From assembly GCA_021325195.1 (NCBI GenBank), contig JAJPHQ010000037.1, forward strand, positions 1-64,000: a stretch of 64,000 nt of DNA. The letters run 5' to 3'. The position numbers were made by a program, and so were the translations under genes. The notes under the pieces were generated by a model. It had not been told where the DNA came from. It saw only the letters and a program-made list of their open reading frames with translations, and did not search any database. This document shows positions 8,972 through 17,025 of the stretch, piece by piece (within the stretch, counting starts at the first letter, position 1; every line of letters begins with the position of its first letter). The DNA is from Gammaproteobacteria bacterium (GTDB lineage: Bacteria; Pseudomonadota; Gammaproteobacteria; Xanthomonadales; Rhodanobacteraceae).

Positions 8972-10267
8972 ATGACCCAACCGCTCTGGCAAAAATCGGA
9001 CAGCAGGATCGATGCGAAGATCATGCGCTTTCTTGCCGGCGACGACGTGTTGCTGGACCGCGAATTTTTCCTGCACGACATCGCGGCCAGCAAGGCGTAC
9101 GTCGAAGGTCTCGCGAACATCGGCGTGCTGAATGCGGACGAGTCCACCGCGCTGAAGCGCGAGCTGGATGCGCTGGCGGAGGATTTCCGCAACGGCCGTT
9201 TCGTGCTGGACGAGCGCTTCGAGGACGGCCATTCCGCGATCGAGGCGCGCCTGACCGAACGCTTGGGCGACACCGGTCGCAAGGTTCATACCGGTCGCAG
9301 CCGCAACGACCAGATCCTGGTCGCCACGCGGCTTTGGCTGAAGGAAAAACTCGCGGCGCTGGAGACGCGTTGCAAGACGATTGCGCGCGTGTGCTTGGAT
9401 CGCGCCGCAAGGGAATCGCTGCCCCTGCCGGGCTACACGCACCTGCAGCGCGCGGTGGTGTCGTCGACCGCGATGTGGTTCGCCGGTTTCGCCGAAGGGT
9501 TTATCGACGATGCCTGGCGCGCGCGCGGCACGCGCGAGTTGATCGACGCCAATCCTCTGGGCACGGCGGCCGGTTTCGGCGTGAACCTGAAACTGGATCG
9601 CGGTCACACCACGCACGCGCTCGGCTTCGCGCGCATGCAGGTCAGCCCGGTCTATGCGCAGCTTTCGCGCGGCAAGTACGAAATGGCGGTGCTGGAAGCG
9701 ATCGGCGGCGCGCTGCTGGACGTGCGCAGACTGGCCTGGGATCTGTCGCTCTTCACCACCGCGGAATTCAACTTCGTGAAACTGCCGCCGGAATACACCA
9801 CCGGCTCCTCGATCATGCCCAACAAGCGCAACCCGGACGTGATCGAATTGCTGCGCGCGAGCTATGCATGCGTAGCCGCCGCGCGCACCGAAATCGAGCA
9901 GTTGCTGTCGCTGCCGTCGGGTTACCAGCGTGACCTGCAGTTCAGCAAGGGTGCGATCTTCCACGGCGTGCACCGCGGGTTGATGGCGCTTGAATTGATT
10001 CCCGATCTGCTTGTGCGCATGCAGTGGAACGAAGCCGCGATGCGCGCCGCGATCGAGCCATCGATGTACGCGACCGACGCCGCGATCGAGCAAGCTGCAG
10101 CGGGCGTGCCGTTCCGCGACGCCTATCGAGCCGCTGCGGATGCCGCAAAGGCGGCAGGGCAGGGTCGCACACCGGAACAAAGCCTCGCCGCGCGCGTGTC
10201 ACCCGGCGCGCACGCCGATCTGCGGTTGAACGAATTGCGCGATCGGCTGGCAGCGTTCGATCCATGA
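8972..10267 (+). CDS. argH: Argininosuccinate lyase
   Basis: Last step of arginine synthesis: cleaves argininosuccinate to arginine and fumarate. The fumarase/aspartase superfamily signature [12 protein letters not shown] is near residue 285. The N-terminal HTGRSRNDQ segment and the PGYTHLQRA block with the catalytic His are also present. Product 431 residues. GAAGGG lies 9 nt before the ATG at 8972. The gene ends by overlapping the cupin start (ATGA). Confidence 0.97.
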   Translation: MTQPLWQKSDSRIDAKIMRFLAGDDVLLDREFFLHDIAASKAYVEGLANIGVLNADESTALKRELDALAEDFRNGRFVLDERFEDGHSAIEARLTERLGDTGRKVHTGRSRNDQILVATRLWLKEKLAALETRCKTIARVCLDRAARESLPLPGYTHLQRAVVSSTAMWFAGFAEGFIDDAWRARGTRELIDANPLGTAAGFGVNLKLDRGHTTHALGFARMQVSPVYAQLSRGKYEMAVLEAIGGALLDVRRLAWDLSLFTTAEFNFVKLPPEYTTGSSIMPNKRNPDVIELLRASYACVAAARTEIEQLLSLPSGYQRDLQFSKGAIFHGVHRGLMALELIPDLLVRMQWNEAAMRAAIEPSMYATDAAIEQAAAGVPFRDAYRAAADAAKAAGQGRTPEQSLAARVSPGAHADLRLNELRDRLAAFDP

Positions 10268-10644
10268 AAAGCAACGACGTGAAAACAGTCAGCACAAACG
10301 ACGCCGAACATTACAACTGGGGCGATGCCTGCGACGGCTGGCATTTGTTGAAGGGCGATGACCTCAGCGTGATCGAGGAACGCATGCCGCCGGGAACGGC
10401 GGAGCAGCGGCACTACCATCAGCGTTCACGCCAATTTTTCTATGTGCTCGAAGGCGTGGCCACGCTGGAACTGGACGGCGAAGTCCACACGCTGCGACGC
10501 GGTGAAGGCTTGCACGTGCCACCTGGTGCCGCGCACCAGATGCGCAACGACGGAGCTTTCGATGTACGGTTCATGGTGGTTTCAGCGCCGCGGAGCCACG
10601 GCGACCGCATCGCCGCGCCGCTGGTTCGATCAGGCGTGGAGTAA
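10264..10644 (+). CDS. Cupin domain-containing protein
   Basis: Single-domain cupin, 126 residues. Metal-binding cupin motif 1 is recognisable in [15 protein letters not shown] (two His, Gln and a Glu-equivalent region) and motif 2 in [10 protein letters not shown]. The ATG overlaps the argH stop, so it is the last gene of the arginine operon. Related small cupins sit beside acetyltransferase or amino-acid genes in other genomes, but no substrate can be assigned from sequence. Confidence 0.85.
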   Translation: MKSNDVKTVSTNDAEHYNWGDACDGWHLLKGDDLSVIEERMPPGTAEQRHYHQRSRQFFYVLEGVATLELDGEVHTLRRGEGLHVPPGAAHQMRNDGAFDVRFMVVSAPRSHGDRIAAPLVRSGVE

Positions 10645-10661
10645 CGGTCGCCGGTGCGATA

Positions 10662-12623
10662 TCAATGGGATGCGCTCGCGGTATTCGCTACCCCTTTCAG
10701 ATAACGATCGAACCACGCCACCGTGCGCTGCAGCGCGTCGATCTGGTTTTCGCGTTTGGTGAAGCCGTGGCCTTCGTCGGGGTAGTAGTGCGCCTCGACG
10801 GTGCGGCCGGCGCCCTTCAGGATCGATACGACCTGTTCGGCTTCCTCTTTCGGCACGCGGATGTCGTTGTCGCCCTGCAGCACAAGCAGCGGCGCTTTCG
10901 CGTTCTTGATGTAGGTGATCGGCGAATCGGCCTCGTAGATTTTCCGGTCCTTCACCGGATCGCCCAGCAGCGACATCTCGTATTGACGCAGGAACGGGTC
11001 CTCGTGCTTCAGCATGGTCAGCCAGTTGATGATGCCGTATTCCTCCACCGCGGCGGCCCACACGTCGGGCGTCTTGCCGATCGCCATCAGCGTCATGTAG
11101 CCGCCGTAGGAGCCGCCGGTGATGCCGATCTTCTTCGGGTTCACGTAGCCGGTCGCGGCCATAAACTTCGCCGCGTACACCTCGTCTTGCAGGTCACCGC
11201 CGCCCAGATCCTTGACGTTGGCCTTCTGGAAGGCCATGCCGTAACCGGTCGAACCACGCACGTTGGGCGCGATCACGGCGTAGCCGCGCGAGGCCAGTGC
11301 CAGCGCGGTGCGGTTGAAGCTGTCCACGGTCTGTCCGGTCGGGCCGCCGTGCGGCAGCACCACGCCGGGCGCGGAACCGTCGCGTTTCAGGTTCGCCGGC
11401 ATCCACAGGAACGCGCTGATGATGGTGCCGTCGAAGCTCTTGTAATGCACCAGTTGCGAGTGCGGCAGCGCCTCCGGCCTGATGCTCGGCAGCGCGGAAT
11501 GCGTGAGCTGACGCGGTGATCCGCCCGCGACGGGATAGATCCAGTAATCGGCGGGTTCGCTGGAACTCTGGTGCGAAACGAGCAACCGCGAACCGTCGCC
11601 CGAAAACGGCGTGGGATTGCCGTCGAGCGCATTCAATCCGTCCGGCAGCGCGAGCTTCCGCGATTTCCCGGCAGCGATGTCGTAGAGATAAATGTCGCTG
11701 CGTCCATCGGCATTGATGGTGTAAAGCACCTGTTTGCCGTCGGGCGAGAAATTGCCGGCCGTGGATTCCCAGGGATCCTTGGTGAGCCAGCGATAGACGT
11801 GCTTGTCGATGTCGTAGAGCGCGGCGCGGTTGGTGCCGCCTTCGGCATTCGAGGACACCGCGAGCCAGCGTCCATCCGGCGACACCGCGCTGGCCGTGAT
11901 CAGCACCTGCCCCTGGTGCGGCGTCAGCTCCGTCGCCTTGCCGGTGGCCGTGTCGATGCGCCACGCGCTGGCGTCGGTGAAAGCGGCATTGACGCGGTTG
12001 GCATACACGCTGCGGCCGTCATGACTCCATGCCACCACCTGCCACAGGTGATCCTTGCTCGCCTCGTGCGTCAGCCGGCGGATCGCGTGCGTCTTCCAGT
12101 CGAGCAGGGCGATGTCGGTGACCGAGGCGGTCTTCGGCTTGATGTTGAAGGCGAGGGTCTTGCCGTCCGGCGAGAACAGCGCGCCCGTGTTCGAGACGTC
12201 GGGTTGCGGCGTCAGATCGAGCGGCTGGCCGCCGTCCGCGGGCACGGCGTACAGCCTGAACTGCTCGTTGCCGCCCTGATCGGATTCATACACGATCCAC
12301 TTGCCGTCCGGCGACCAGGTCGCGCCGTATTCGCGGTCGTTCGAGCGCGTCATCTGCACGGCCGAACCCTTGGCGAGCGGGATCTTCCAGAGGTTGTAGC
12401 GGCCGGTGATGTTGGTGGAGATCACGACGTCGCGGCCGTCCGGCGACCACGCCGCACCGGCCACACCGTGCGTGAAGAACAGGTCGCGGACAGGCACCGG
12501 ATGCGCGGCGGGATTGTCCGCCGAGCGGATCGAGGCGGGGTCGGTCAGCGCGCGTTCCGGAGCGGGAACGGCGCCGAACAGGGGGAAGGAAACGAAGACC
12601 AGCGCAACCGCGAGCCAGCGCAT
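10662..12623 (-). CDS. S9 family prolyl oligopeptidase-type peptidase, exported
   Basis: Product of 653 residues with a signal peptide (MRWLAVALVFVSFPLFG). An N-terminal beta-propeller follows, built of TolB/DPP-like blades (repeated WSPDG or FSPDG motifs), then a C-terminal alpha/beta hydrolase. The catalytic serine is in GGSYGGYM near residue 510; Asp is in LQGDNDIRVP and His in DEGHGF. It probably hydrolyses oligopeptides or dipeptides in the periplasm. Convergent with the arg operon. Its SD (AAGGAGG, 8 nt before the ATG) lies in the 3' arm of a perfect hairpin at 12630-12653. Confidence 0.92.
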   Translation of the reverse strand: MRWLAVALVFVSFPLFGAVPAPERALTDPASIRSADNPAAHPVPVRDLFFTHGVAGAAWSPDGRDVVISTNITGRYNLWKIPLAKGSAVQMTRSNDREYGATWSPDGKWIVYESDQGGNEQFRLYAVPADGGQPLDLTPQPDVSNTGALFSPDGKTLAFNIKPKTASVTDIALLDWKTHAIRRLTHEASKDHLWQVVAWSHDGRSVYANRVNAAFTDASAWRIDTATGKATELTPHQGQVLITASAVSPDGRWLAVSSNAEGGTNRAALYDIDKHVYRWLTKDPWESTAGNFSPDGKQVLYTINADGRSDIYLYDIAAGKSRKLALPDGLNALDGNPTPFSGDGSRLLVSHQSSSEPADYWIYPVAGGSPRQLTHSALPSIRPEALPHSQLVHYKSFDGTIISAFLWMPANLKRDGSAPGVVLPHGGPTGQTVDSFNRTALALASRGYAVIAPNVRGSTGYGMAFQKANVKDLGGGDLQDEVYAAKFMAATGYVNPKKIGITGGSYGGYMTLMAIGKTPDVWAAAVEEYGIINWLTMLKHEDPFLRQYEMSLLGDPVKDRKIYEADSPITYIKNAKAPLLVLQGDNDIRVPKEEAEQVVSILKGAGRTVEAHYYPDEGHGFTKRENQIDALQRTVAWFDRYLKGVANTASASH

Positions 12624-12629
12624 GAGGGC

Positions 12630-12653
12630 GTCCTCCTTCGGTCGAAGGAGGAC
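12630..12653 (-). promoter_or_regulatory. Hairpin sequestering the SD of the S9 peptidase gene
   Basis: On the coding strand GTCCTCCTTCG pairs perfectly over 11 bp with CGAAGGAGGAC, with only AC between them, so the two innermost pairs must open. The 3' arm contains the AAGGAGG ribosome-binding site for the ATG at 12623. The CCTCCTT in the 5' arm is an anti-SD. This looks like translational control rather than a terminator, since it lies in the leader and has no T-run. Confidence 0.6.
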
Positions 12654-12721
12654 AGCCTACACCCGGCGGTTTTCGCGGACAGGGCTGGAAGTCATGCGCG
12701 GCGTTCCGCCAGCGCGGTTTG

Positions 12722-13468
12722 TCAGAACGACATGAAATACCCGCCGTTCACCGGAATGTTGGCGCCGGTGATGAAACCGGCGTCGTCGGCGGTGAGGAAA
12801 GCGACGGTGCGGGCGATTTCCGAGGGTTCGCCCAGCCGTCCGACCGGGATCTGCGCGATGATCTGCGCGCGGATGTCTTCCGGCACCTTCATCACCATCT
12901 CGGTCTTGCAGTAACCGGGCGAGACACTGTTGACGGTCACGCCCTTCTTCGCGACCTCGCGCGCCAGCGCCATCGTGAAGCCGTGCATGCCGGCCTTGGC
13001 GGCGGAGTAGTTGGTCTGGCCGAACTGGCCGGTCTGGCCGTTGACGGAGGAGATGTTGACGATCCGGCCGAAGCCGCGCGCGGTCATGCCGTCCACCACG
13101 TTGCGGCACATGTTGAACACGCCGTCGAGGTTGACGTGCATCAGGTCGTTCCACTGCGCCTCGGTCATCTTGCGCAGCGAGACATCGCGGGTGATGCCGG
13201 CGGCGTTGACCACGATGTCCACGCTGCCGAACCTGCCTTCGACGCGCTTGGCCAGATCGGCGCATTGCTCGAAGCTGGAAACATCGACCGGCTCGAACCG
13301 GATGCTGCCGTCGTATTCGCGGGTCTCCGCGCGGAAGGCTTCGAGCCGGTCTTCGCGGCTGGCGAGGTCGGCGGCGATCACCTGCCGTCCGTCGCGCGCG
13401 AGATGCTTGCAGATCTCGGTACCCAGCCCGCCGATGCCGCCGGTCACGACGGCTACACGTTTCGTCAT
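12722..13468 (-). CDS. phbB: Acetoacetyl-CoA reductase
   Basis: Short-chain dehydrogenase that reduces acetoacetyl-CoA to (R)-3-hydroxybutyryl-CoA with NADPH, the second step of polyhydroxybutyrate synthesis. The cofactor motif is TGGIGGLG near the N-terminus, NAAG is near residue 85, and the catalytic Ser and YSAAK are present. The PhaB-type segment GQFGQTNYSAAKAGMHGFTMAL and the CKTEMV region separate it from FabG. Product 248 residues; GAGGAAC precedes the ATG at 13468. It lies next to phaR, which supports the assignment. No phaC synthase or phaA thiolase is in the window. Confidence 0.9.
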   Translation of the reverse strand: MTKRVAVVTGGIGGLGTEICKHLARDGRQVIAADLASREDRLEAFRAETREYDGSIRFEPVDVSSFEQCADLAKRVEGRFGSVDIVVNAAGITRDVSLRKMTEAQWNDLMHVNLDGVFNMCRNVVDGMTARGFGRIVNISSVNGQTGQFGQTNYSAAKAGMHGFTMALAREVAKKGVTVNSVSPGYCKTEMVMKVPEDIRAQIIAQIPVGRLGEPSEIARTVAFLTADDAGFITGANIPVNGGYFMSF

Positions 13469-13637
13469 CGAATTGTTCCTCGAAAGGGTGAAGGGCTGCC
13501 GGGGCCGTCGTCCATGTCCGGCAAGCCGGCGGCCACTGCTCGAGCCTCGCGATCCGGCGCGGTCGCGAAAAATTCCGCACAGCGCCATGTGCTGCGCCGC
13601 AGCAATCGCGGGATGTTAGGCAGCGCCCGGTGGCGTG

Positions 13638-14123
13638 TCAACGCCGTTTGCGGGCGGTCTTGTCGCCTTCGCCGGAGTCGGCCGGCGGAGGCTTGACGGT
13701 ATCGGCCTGCATGGACTTCCACAGCTCCAGGTTGCGCTCGGTGATCTCGTTCAGCATCGACCACGGCGTCTGTCCGAGCAGGTTGTTCAATTGCGCGCGG
13801 AACTTGTGCTGCTGGTCCAGGAAGATCTTCAGGCTGTTCTCAAGGTAACCGCCCACGAAGCCCTGCATGGCGTCGCCGTAGAAGCGGATGATCTGCGAGA
13901 GCAGATTGGTGGAGAAGATCGGCTGGCCGTGCTGTTCGTGCTCGGCGATGATCTGCAGGAGCACCGGACGGGTCAGGTCCTCGTCGGTGCGGGCGTCGCG
14001 CACCTCGAACGGTTCGCCGGCCAGCACCAGTTGCCGCACTTCCTCCAGCGTGATGTAGCTGGAAATGCGAGTGTCGTACAGCCGGCGGTTCGGGTACTTC
14101 TTGATGACGCGCTGTGGTGCCAT
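13638..14123 (-). CDS. phaR: Polyhydroxyalkanoate synthesis regulator PhaR
   Basis: DNA-binding repressor that senses PHB granules and controls phasin and PHB genes. The 161-residue product has the PHB/PHA accumulation-regulator DNA-binding domain (RVIKKYPNRRLYDTRISSYITL) at its N-terminus, then the PhaR repeat domain with STNLLSQIIRFYGDAMQ. The tail is basic and low in complexity (DKTARKRR). It is transcribed in the same direction as phbB, about 170 nt apart. Confidence 0.95.
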   Translation of the reverse strand: MAPQRVIKKYPNRRLYDTRISSYITLEEVRQLVLAGEPFEVRDARTDEDLTRPVLLQIIAEHEQHGQPIFSTNLLSQIIRFYGDAMQGFVGGYLENSLKIFLDQQHKFRAQLNNLLGQTPWSMLNEITERNLELWKSMQADTVKPPPADSGEGDKTARKRR

Positions 14124-14201
14124 GCCGCAAAGCTAGCACGGCATGCCGCGGCGCACCAGCGAAGGGTTCGCGCTTTCCGGCCCGGAAACGGCAGCGCGGC
14201 G

Positions 14202-14798
14202 TCACGCTCCGGGTGGTGGGTTGCCGTCCTCGCCGCGGAGGGTGCCGGTCGGCAGCACCACCTGACCGTGGGTCTGGTTGATCAGCTCGGCTCCGGCCAG
14301 GTAGATGCCGACGATCGCGGTGATCAGCCCCAGATAACCACCCAGCGTGGTCAGCACGTCCAGGCGCGTCCACCCCGACAGCGCCAGTGCCAGCAGCGTC
14401 AGCCACAGCCCCAGCGTGAACAGCATCCGCGCGGCGCCGGCCCTGAACGCGGCGATCCACGCGGAGAAGGCCACCACCGCCCACACCACGTGGTACCAGC
14501 CGAGGAAGCCGCGCGTGGGCGCAATCGCGCCGCCGTTCACCGCGTGCGCGTCGAGGGCCCACGTCCACCAGAACGCGGCGAACGCCAGGAACAGCAGCAT
14601 GTCGAGGGCGCGCCCCCTGAAAAACTGCAGCAGTCCGGCGAGCGCCATCACGCTGCCACCCAGGGTGACCGCCAGCATCAGGTCGAGGGTGCGTTCCGCG
14701 GGATCGAACCAGCCGGCGTCGAGCATGCTGACCATCCACAGCGTCACGGCGAAGGCGGTGTAGCCGAGCGCCGAGGCGTCGGCGGTTCTGAAGGTCAT
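14202..14798 (-). CDS. GPR1/FUN34/YaaH (acetate transporter) family protein, copy 1
   Basis: Integral membrane protein of 198 residues with six predicted membrane segments. The family pattern is seen in ALGYTAFAVTLWMVSM, LAVTLGGSVMALAGLLQF and the tryptophan-rich FAAFWWTWAL segment. The family transports acetate and succinate in bacteria. GGAGG lies 8 nt before the ATG at 14798. It is a tandem paralogue of the gene at 15035, and both share a conserved upstream block. Neighbourhood with phbB/phaR suggests a link with acetyl-unit storage, which is inference. Confidence 0.8.
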   Translation of the reverse strand: MTFRTADASALGYTAFAVTLWMVSMLDAGWFDPAERTLDLMLAVTLGGSVMALAGLLQFFRGRALDMLLFLAFAAFWWTWALDAHAVNGGAIAPTRGFLGWYHVVWAVVAFSAWIAAFRAGAARMLFTLGLWLTLLALALSGWTRLDVLTTLGGYLGLITAIVGIYLAGAELINQTHGQVVLPTGTLRGEDGNPPPGA

Positions 14799-14861
14799 GA
14801 CGAAACCTCCGTCGGTCGGACACCCGCCGGTCCCGCGCGACGCGAGCCGGCGTCACGGGGG

Positions 14862-14894
14862 ATTATCGACGGCAGACGTGTAGAACATGTGTGC
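14862..14894 (-). promoter_or_regulatory. Conserved upstream block of acetate-transporter-like gene 1
   Basis: Plus-strand ATTATCGACG, 5 nt, CGTGTAGAAC, 2 nt, GTGTGC, 64 nt before the start. The same arrangement with identical spacing precedes the paralogue (15700-15732). On the coding strand it gives GTCGATAAT, usable as a -10 element, but no good sigma-70 -35 is seen, so an activator or alternative sigma factor is possible. Confidence 0.55.
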
Positions 14895-14991
14895 GGAACC
14901 GCTCGCGGCCGCGCCAAGCCGCCCGCGGCAGTTTCCGCGAGGGGACATTCGACTGGCCGCCGGCCGCCGCAGGCATCAGCGCGCGACCGGG

Positions 14992-15021
14992 CGCCGGATG
15001 CTTCATCCGAAGCATCCGGCG
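14992..15021 (-). terminator. Terminator-like hairpin between the two transporter-like genes
   Basis: Perfect 13-bp stem (CGCCGGATGCTTC / GAAGCATCCGGCG) with a 4-nt loop, 13 nt after the stop of the gene at 15035. No T-run follows. It would separate the two paralogues into different transcripts. Confidence 0.6.
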
Positions 15022-15034
15022 TTTCGCGATCCGC

Positions 15035-15628
15035 TCAGCCGTGCAGGACGGGCTCGCCGTGCGCGCCTTCGTGCTCGCCGGTCGGCAGCACCACGTGTCC
15101 GCGGCTTTCGTTGATGAGGTCGGCGATCGCGGTGTACATGCCGATCACCGAAGTCACCAGCCCCAGGTAGCCGCCCAGGATGGTGAACCAGCCGAGATGC
15201 GTCCAGCCGTCCAGCGCCAGCGCCAGCAGCGTCAGCCACAGCCCCAGCGTGAACAGCGTCTTGACCGCGCCTTCCCTGAAATCGGCGAACCATATCCCGA
15301 AGGCCAGCACCGCCCACACGATGTAGTACCAAGCGAGATAGCCCTGGCTGGGTGCGGGCGAGCCTCCCGCGATGGCGTGCATGTTCAGGGCCCAGGCCCA
15401 CCAGAATGCGCCGAAGCCCAGGAACAGCAGCATGTCGGCGGTACGCCCGCGGAAGTATTCGAGAATCCCGGCGACCGCCATCGCGCTGCCGCCGAGGGTG
15501 ACTGCCAGTGTCAGGTCGATGGTCCGCTCCGAGGGGTCGAACCAGCCTGCGTGGATCATGCTGATCATCCACAGCGTCAGGGCGAAGGCAGCGTAGCCCA
15601 GCGTGGATGCGTTTGCGGTTCTGTTCAT
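15035..15628 (-). CDS. GPR1/FUN34/YaaH (acetate transporter) family protein, copy 2
   Basis: Paralogue of the gene at 14202, 197 residues, with the same membrane layout and many identical residues (ALTLWMISMIHAGWFDPSERTIDLTLAVTLGG is the counterpart block). GGAGGTTGCC directly before the ATG at 15628 fixes the start; an in-frame ATG four codons upstream lies within that SD. It probably moves acetate or a related small carboxylate across the inner membrane. It is followed by a strong hairpin, so it is likely transcribed separately from copy 1. Confidence 0.8.
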   Translation of the reverse strand: MNRTANASTLGYAAFALTLWMISMIHAGWFDPSERTIDLTLAVTLGGSAMAVAGILEYFRGRTADMLLFLGFGAFWWAWALNMHAIAGGSPAPSQGYLAWYYIVWAVLAFGIWFADFREGAVKTLFTLGLWLTLLALALDGWTHLGWFTILGGYLGLVTSVIGMYTAIADLINESRGHVVLPTGEHEGAHGEPVLHG

Positions 15629-15699
15629 GGCAACCTCCATCTACACAAGAACCCGACTCAGCTACCGTCGAGGATTCGACGGAGTTGGAGGTCGGATTC

Positions 15700-15732
15700 A
15701 TTATCGACGAGGTGCGTGTAGAACGCGTGTGC
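15700..15732 (-). promoter_or_regulatory. Conserved upstream block of acetate-transporter-like gene 2
   Basis: ATTATCGACG, 5 nt, CGTGTAGAAC, 2 nt, GTGTGC, identical in order and spacing to 14862-14894 and 72 nt before the start. A 7-bp hairpin (CCGTCGA-GGAT-TCGACGG, 15665-15682) lies between it and the gene. Confidence 0.55.
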
Positions 15733-15845
15733 ACGGCCCGCCGCGACCGCCGGGGCGGGCGTTCCGGCGTCATGACGGAAGCAAGGAGCCGTGCGATCGT
15801 CACGCCGTCTTCATGTGGCGATAACAACCGCGTATCGCGGCGCGC

Positions 15846-16952
15846 TCATTCGCCGGCAGCCGGCGAAGGCAGCGCGGACGGACCGCCGCCGGCCTGCCGC
15901 AGGGAACGCGCCGGGATCGCGAACTCGATGCCCCGTCCTTCCCACGTCTCCAGAATCCTCAGGTTGATGCGCTGCTGGATGTCGCGGTAGAGGTTGTAGT
16001 CAGGGACCAGCACGTAATAGACGAATTCGAAATCCAGTCCGTATTCGCCGAAACCGGTGAAATGGCCGCGGTCGAACCGCACCGGCTTTTCCTGCTCGAT
16101 GAATCCGCGCACCTGCTCGACCACGCCGGCAAGCCTGTCGCGCGGCGTGTCGAACGGCAGACGGAAGCCGAACACCACGCGCCGTTCGCGCATACGGGTG
16201 TAGTTGTGCACCAGTTCCTTGAGCAGCACCGAGTTGGAGATCGCCAGCTCCTCGCCGGACTGCGAGCGGATCCGGGTGGACTTGATGCCGACCTTGATCA
16301 CCGTGCCCTGGGCGGAACCGAAGGCGATCGTGTCGCCAACCTCGAACGGCTTGTCCAGTCCGATGCTGATCGACGCGAACAGGTCGCCCAGCACGTTCTG
16401 CAGCGCCAGCGCCACCGCCACGCCGCCGATGCCCAGACTGGCGATGAAGGCGCTGATGTTGACGCCCGCGTTCGCCAGCAGCGCCAGGATCAGCGTGACC
16501 CACACCACGAAATGCGCGAACCAGGTCAGCACGCCCAGCATCACCGGATTGCCGCGCTGCGGCGTGCCCTGATGGGTGGAGCGCCGCAGCCACGCGACGA
16601 TCAGCGCGGAAACCCAGAACGCCGCCTGCAGTCCCACCAGCGCGAAAGTGATCTGCTGCAGCCAGTGCCGCAGGTGCCTGGCCTGCTCGGTGGGCGTGCC
16701 GAAGTGCAGCACGTCCAGCGCAATCGCCACCGCCAGCAGCAGCAGCAGCCAGCCGCGGGTCGCCTCCGTCACCGCCGCCGCGATCCCGAAGCCGGAGCGG
16801 TGCGTGCGCGCCGCCAGCGCACGCAGGCGGCTGCCGAGGATGGACGCGGCGCCGTGCGTCACCGCGTAGCCGAGCAACGCGCCCAGCCCCGCGATGATCC
16901 AGGCGAGACTGGAATGGCCCAGCCAGCCGCTGTGATGAAGCCATTGGTTCAT
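15846..16952 (-). CDS. Small-conductance mechanosensitive channel (MscS family)
   Basis: Product of 368 residues with about five N-terminal membrane segments. The MscS pore helix and beta domain are recognisable: ANAGVNISAFIASLGIGGVA, then LALQNVLGDLFASISIGLDKPFEVGDTI. The C-terminal alpha/beta domain (FEFVYYVLVPDYN, QQRINLRILE) follows. These channels open on membrane tension to release solutes during osmotic downshock. No operon partner; the K+ channel gene lies 73 nt upstream on the same strand. Confidence 0.9.
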   Translation of the reverse strand: MNQWLHHSGWLGHSSLAWIIAGLGALLGYAVTHGAASILGSRLRALAARTHRSGFGIAAAVTEATRGWLLLLLAVAIALDVLHFGTPTEQARHLRHWLQQITFALVGLQAAFWVSALIVAWLRRSTHQGTPQRGNPVMLGVLTWFAHFVVWVTLILALLANAGVNISAFIASLGIGGVAVALALQNVLGDLFASISIGLDKPFEVGDTIAFGSAQGTVIKVGIKSTRIRSQSGEELAISNSVLLKELVHNYTRMRERRVVFGFRLPFDTPRDRLAGVVEQVRGFIEQEKPVRFDRGHFTGFGEYGLDFEFVYYVLVPDYNLYRDIQQRINLRILETWEGRGIEFAIPARSLRQAGGGPSALPSPAAGE

Positions 16953-17025
16953 GGATGGGTGTCTTGTTCGCCGTTCGAGGAAGGGTCAGGCGCCGGGTGC
17001 ATTCGACGGCCGGTTTCACCGCAGG

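Noticed and set aside
2429-10644. The arginine operon as a horizontally acquired island
   Set aside because: Gene order and sequence types are those of xanthomonads, composition matches the rest, and no integrase, tRNA or attachment site is seen.
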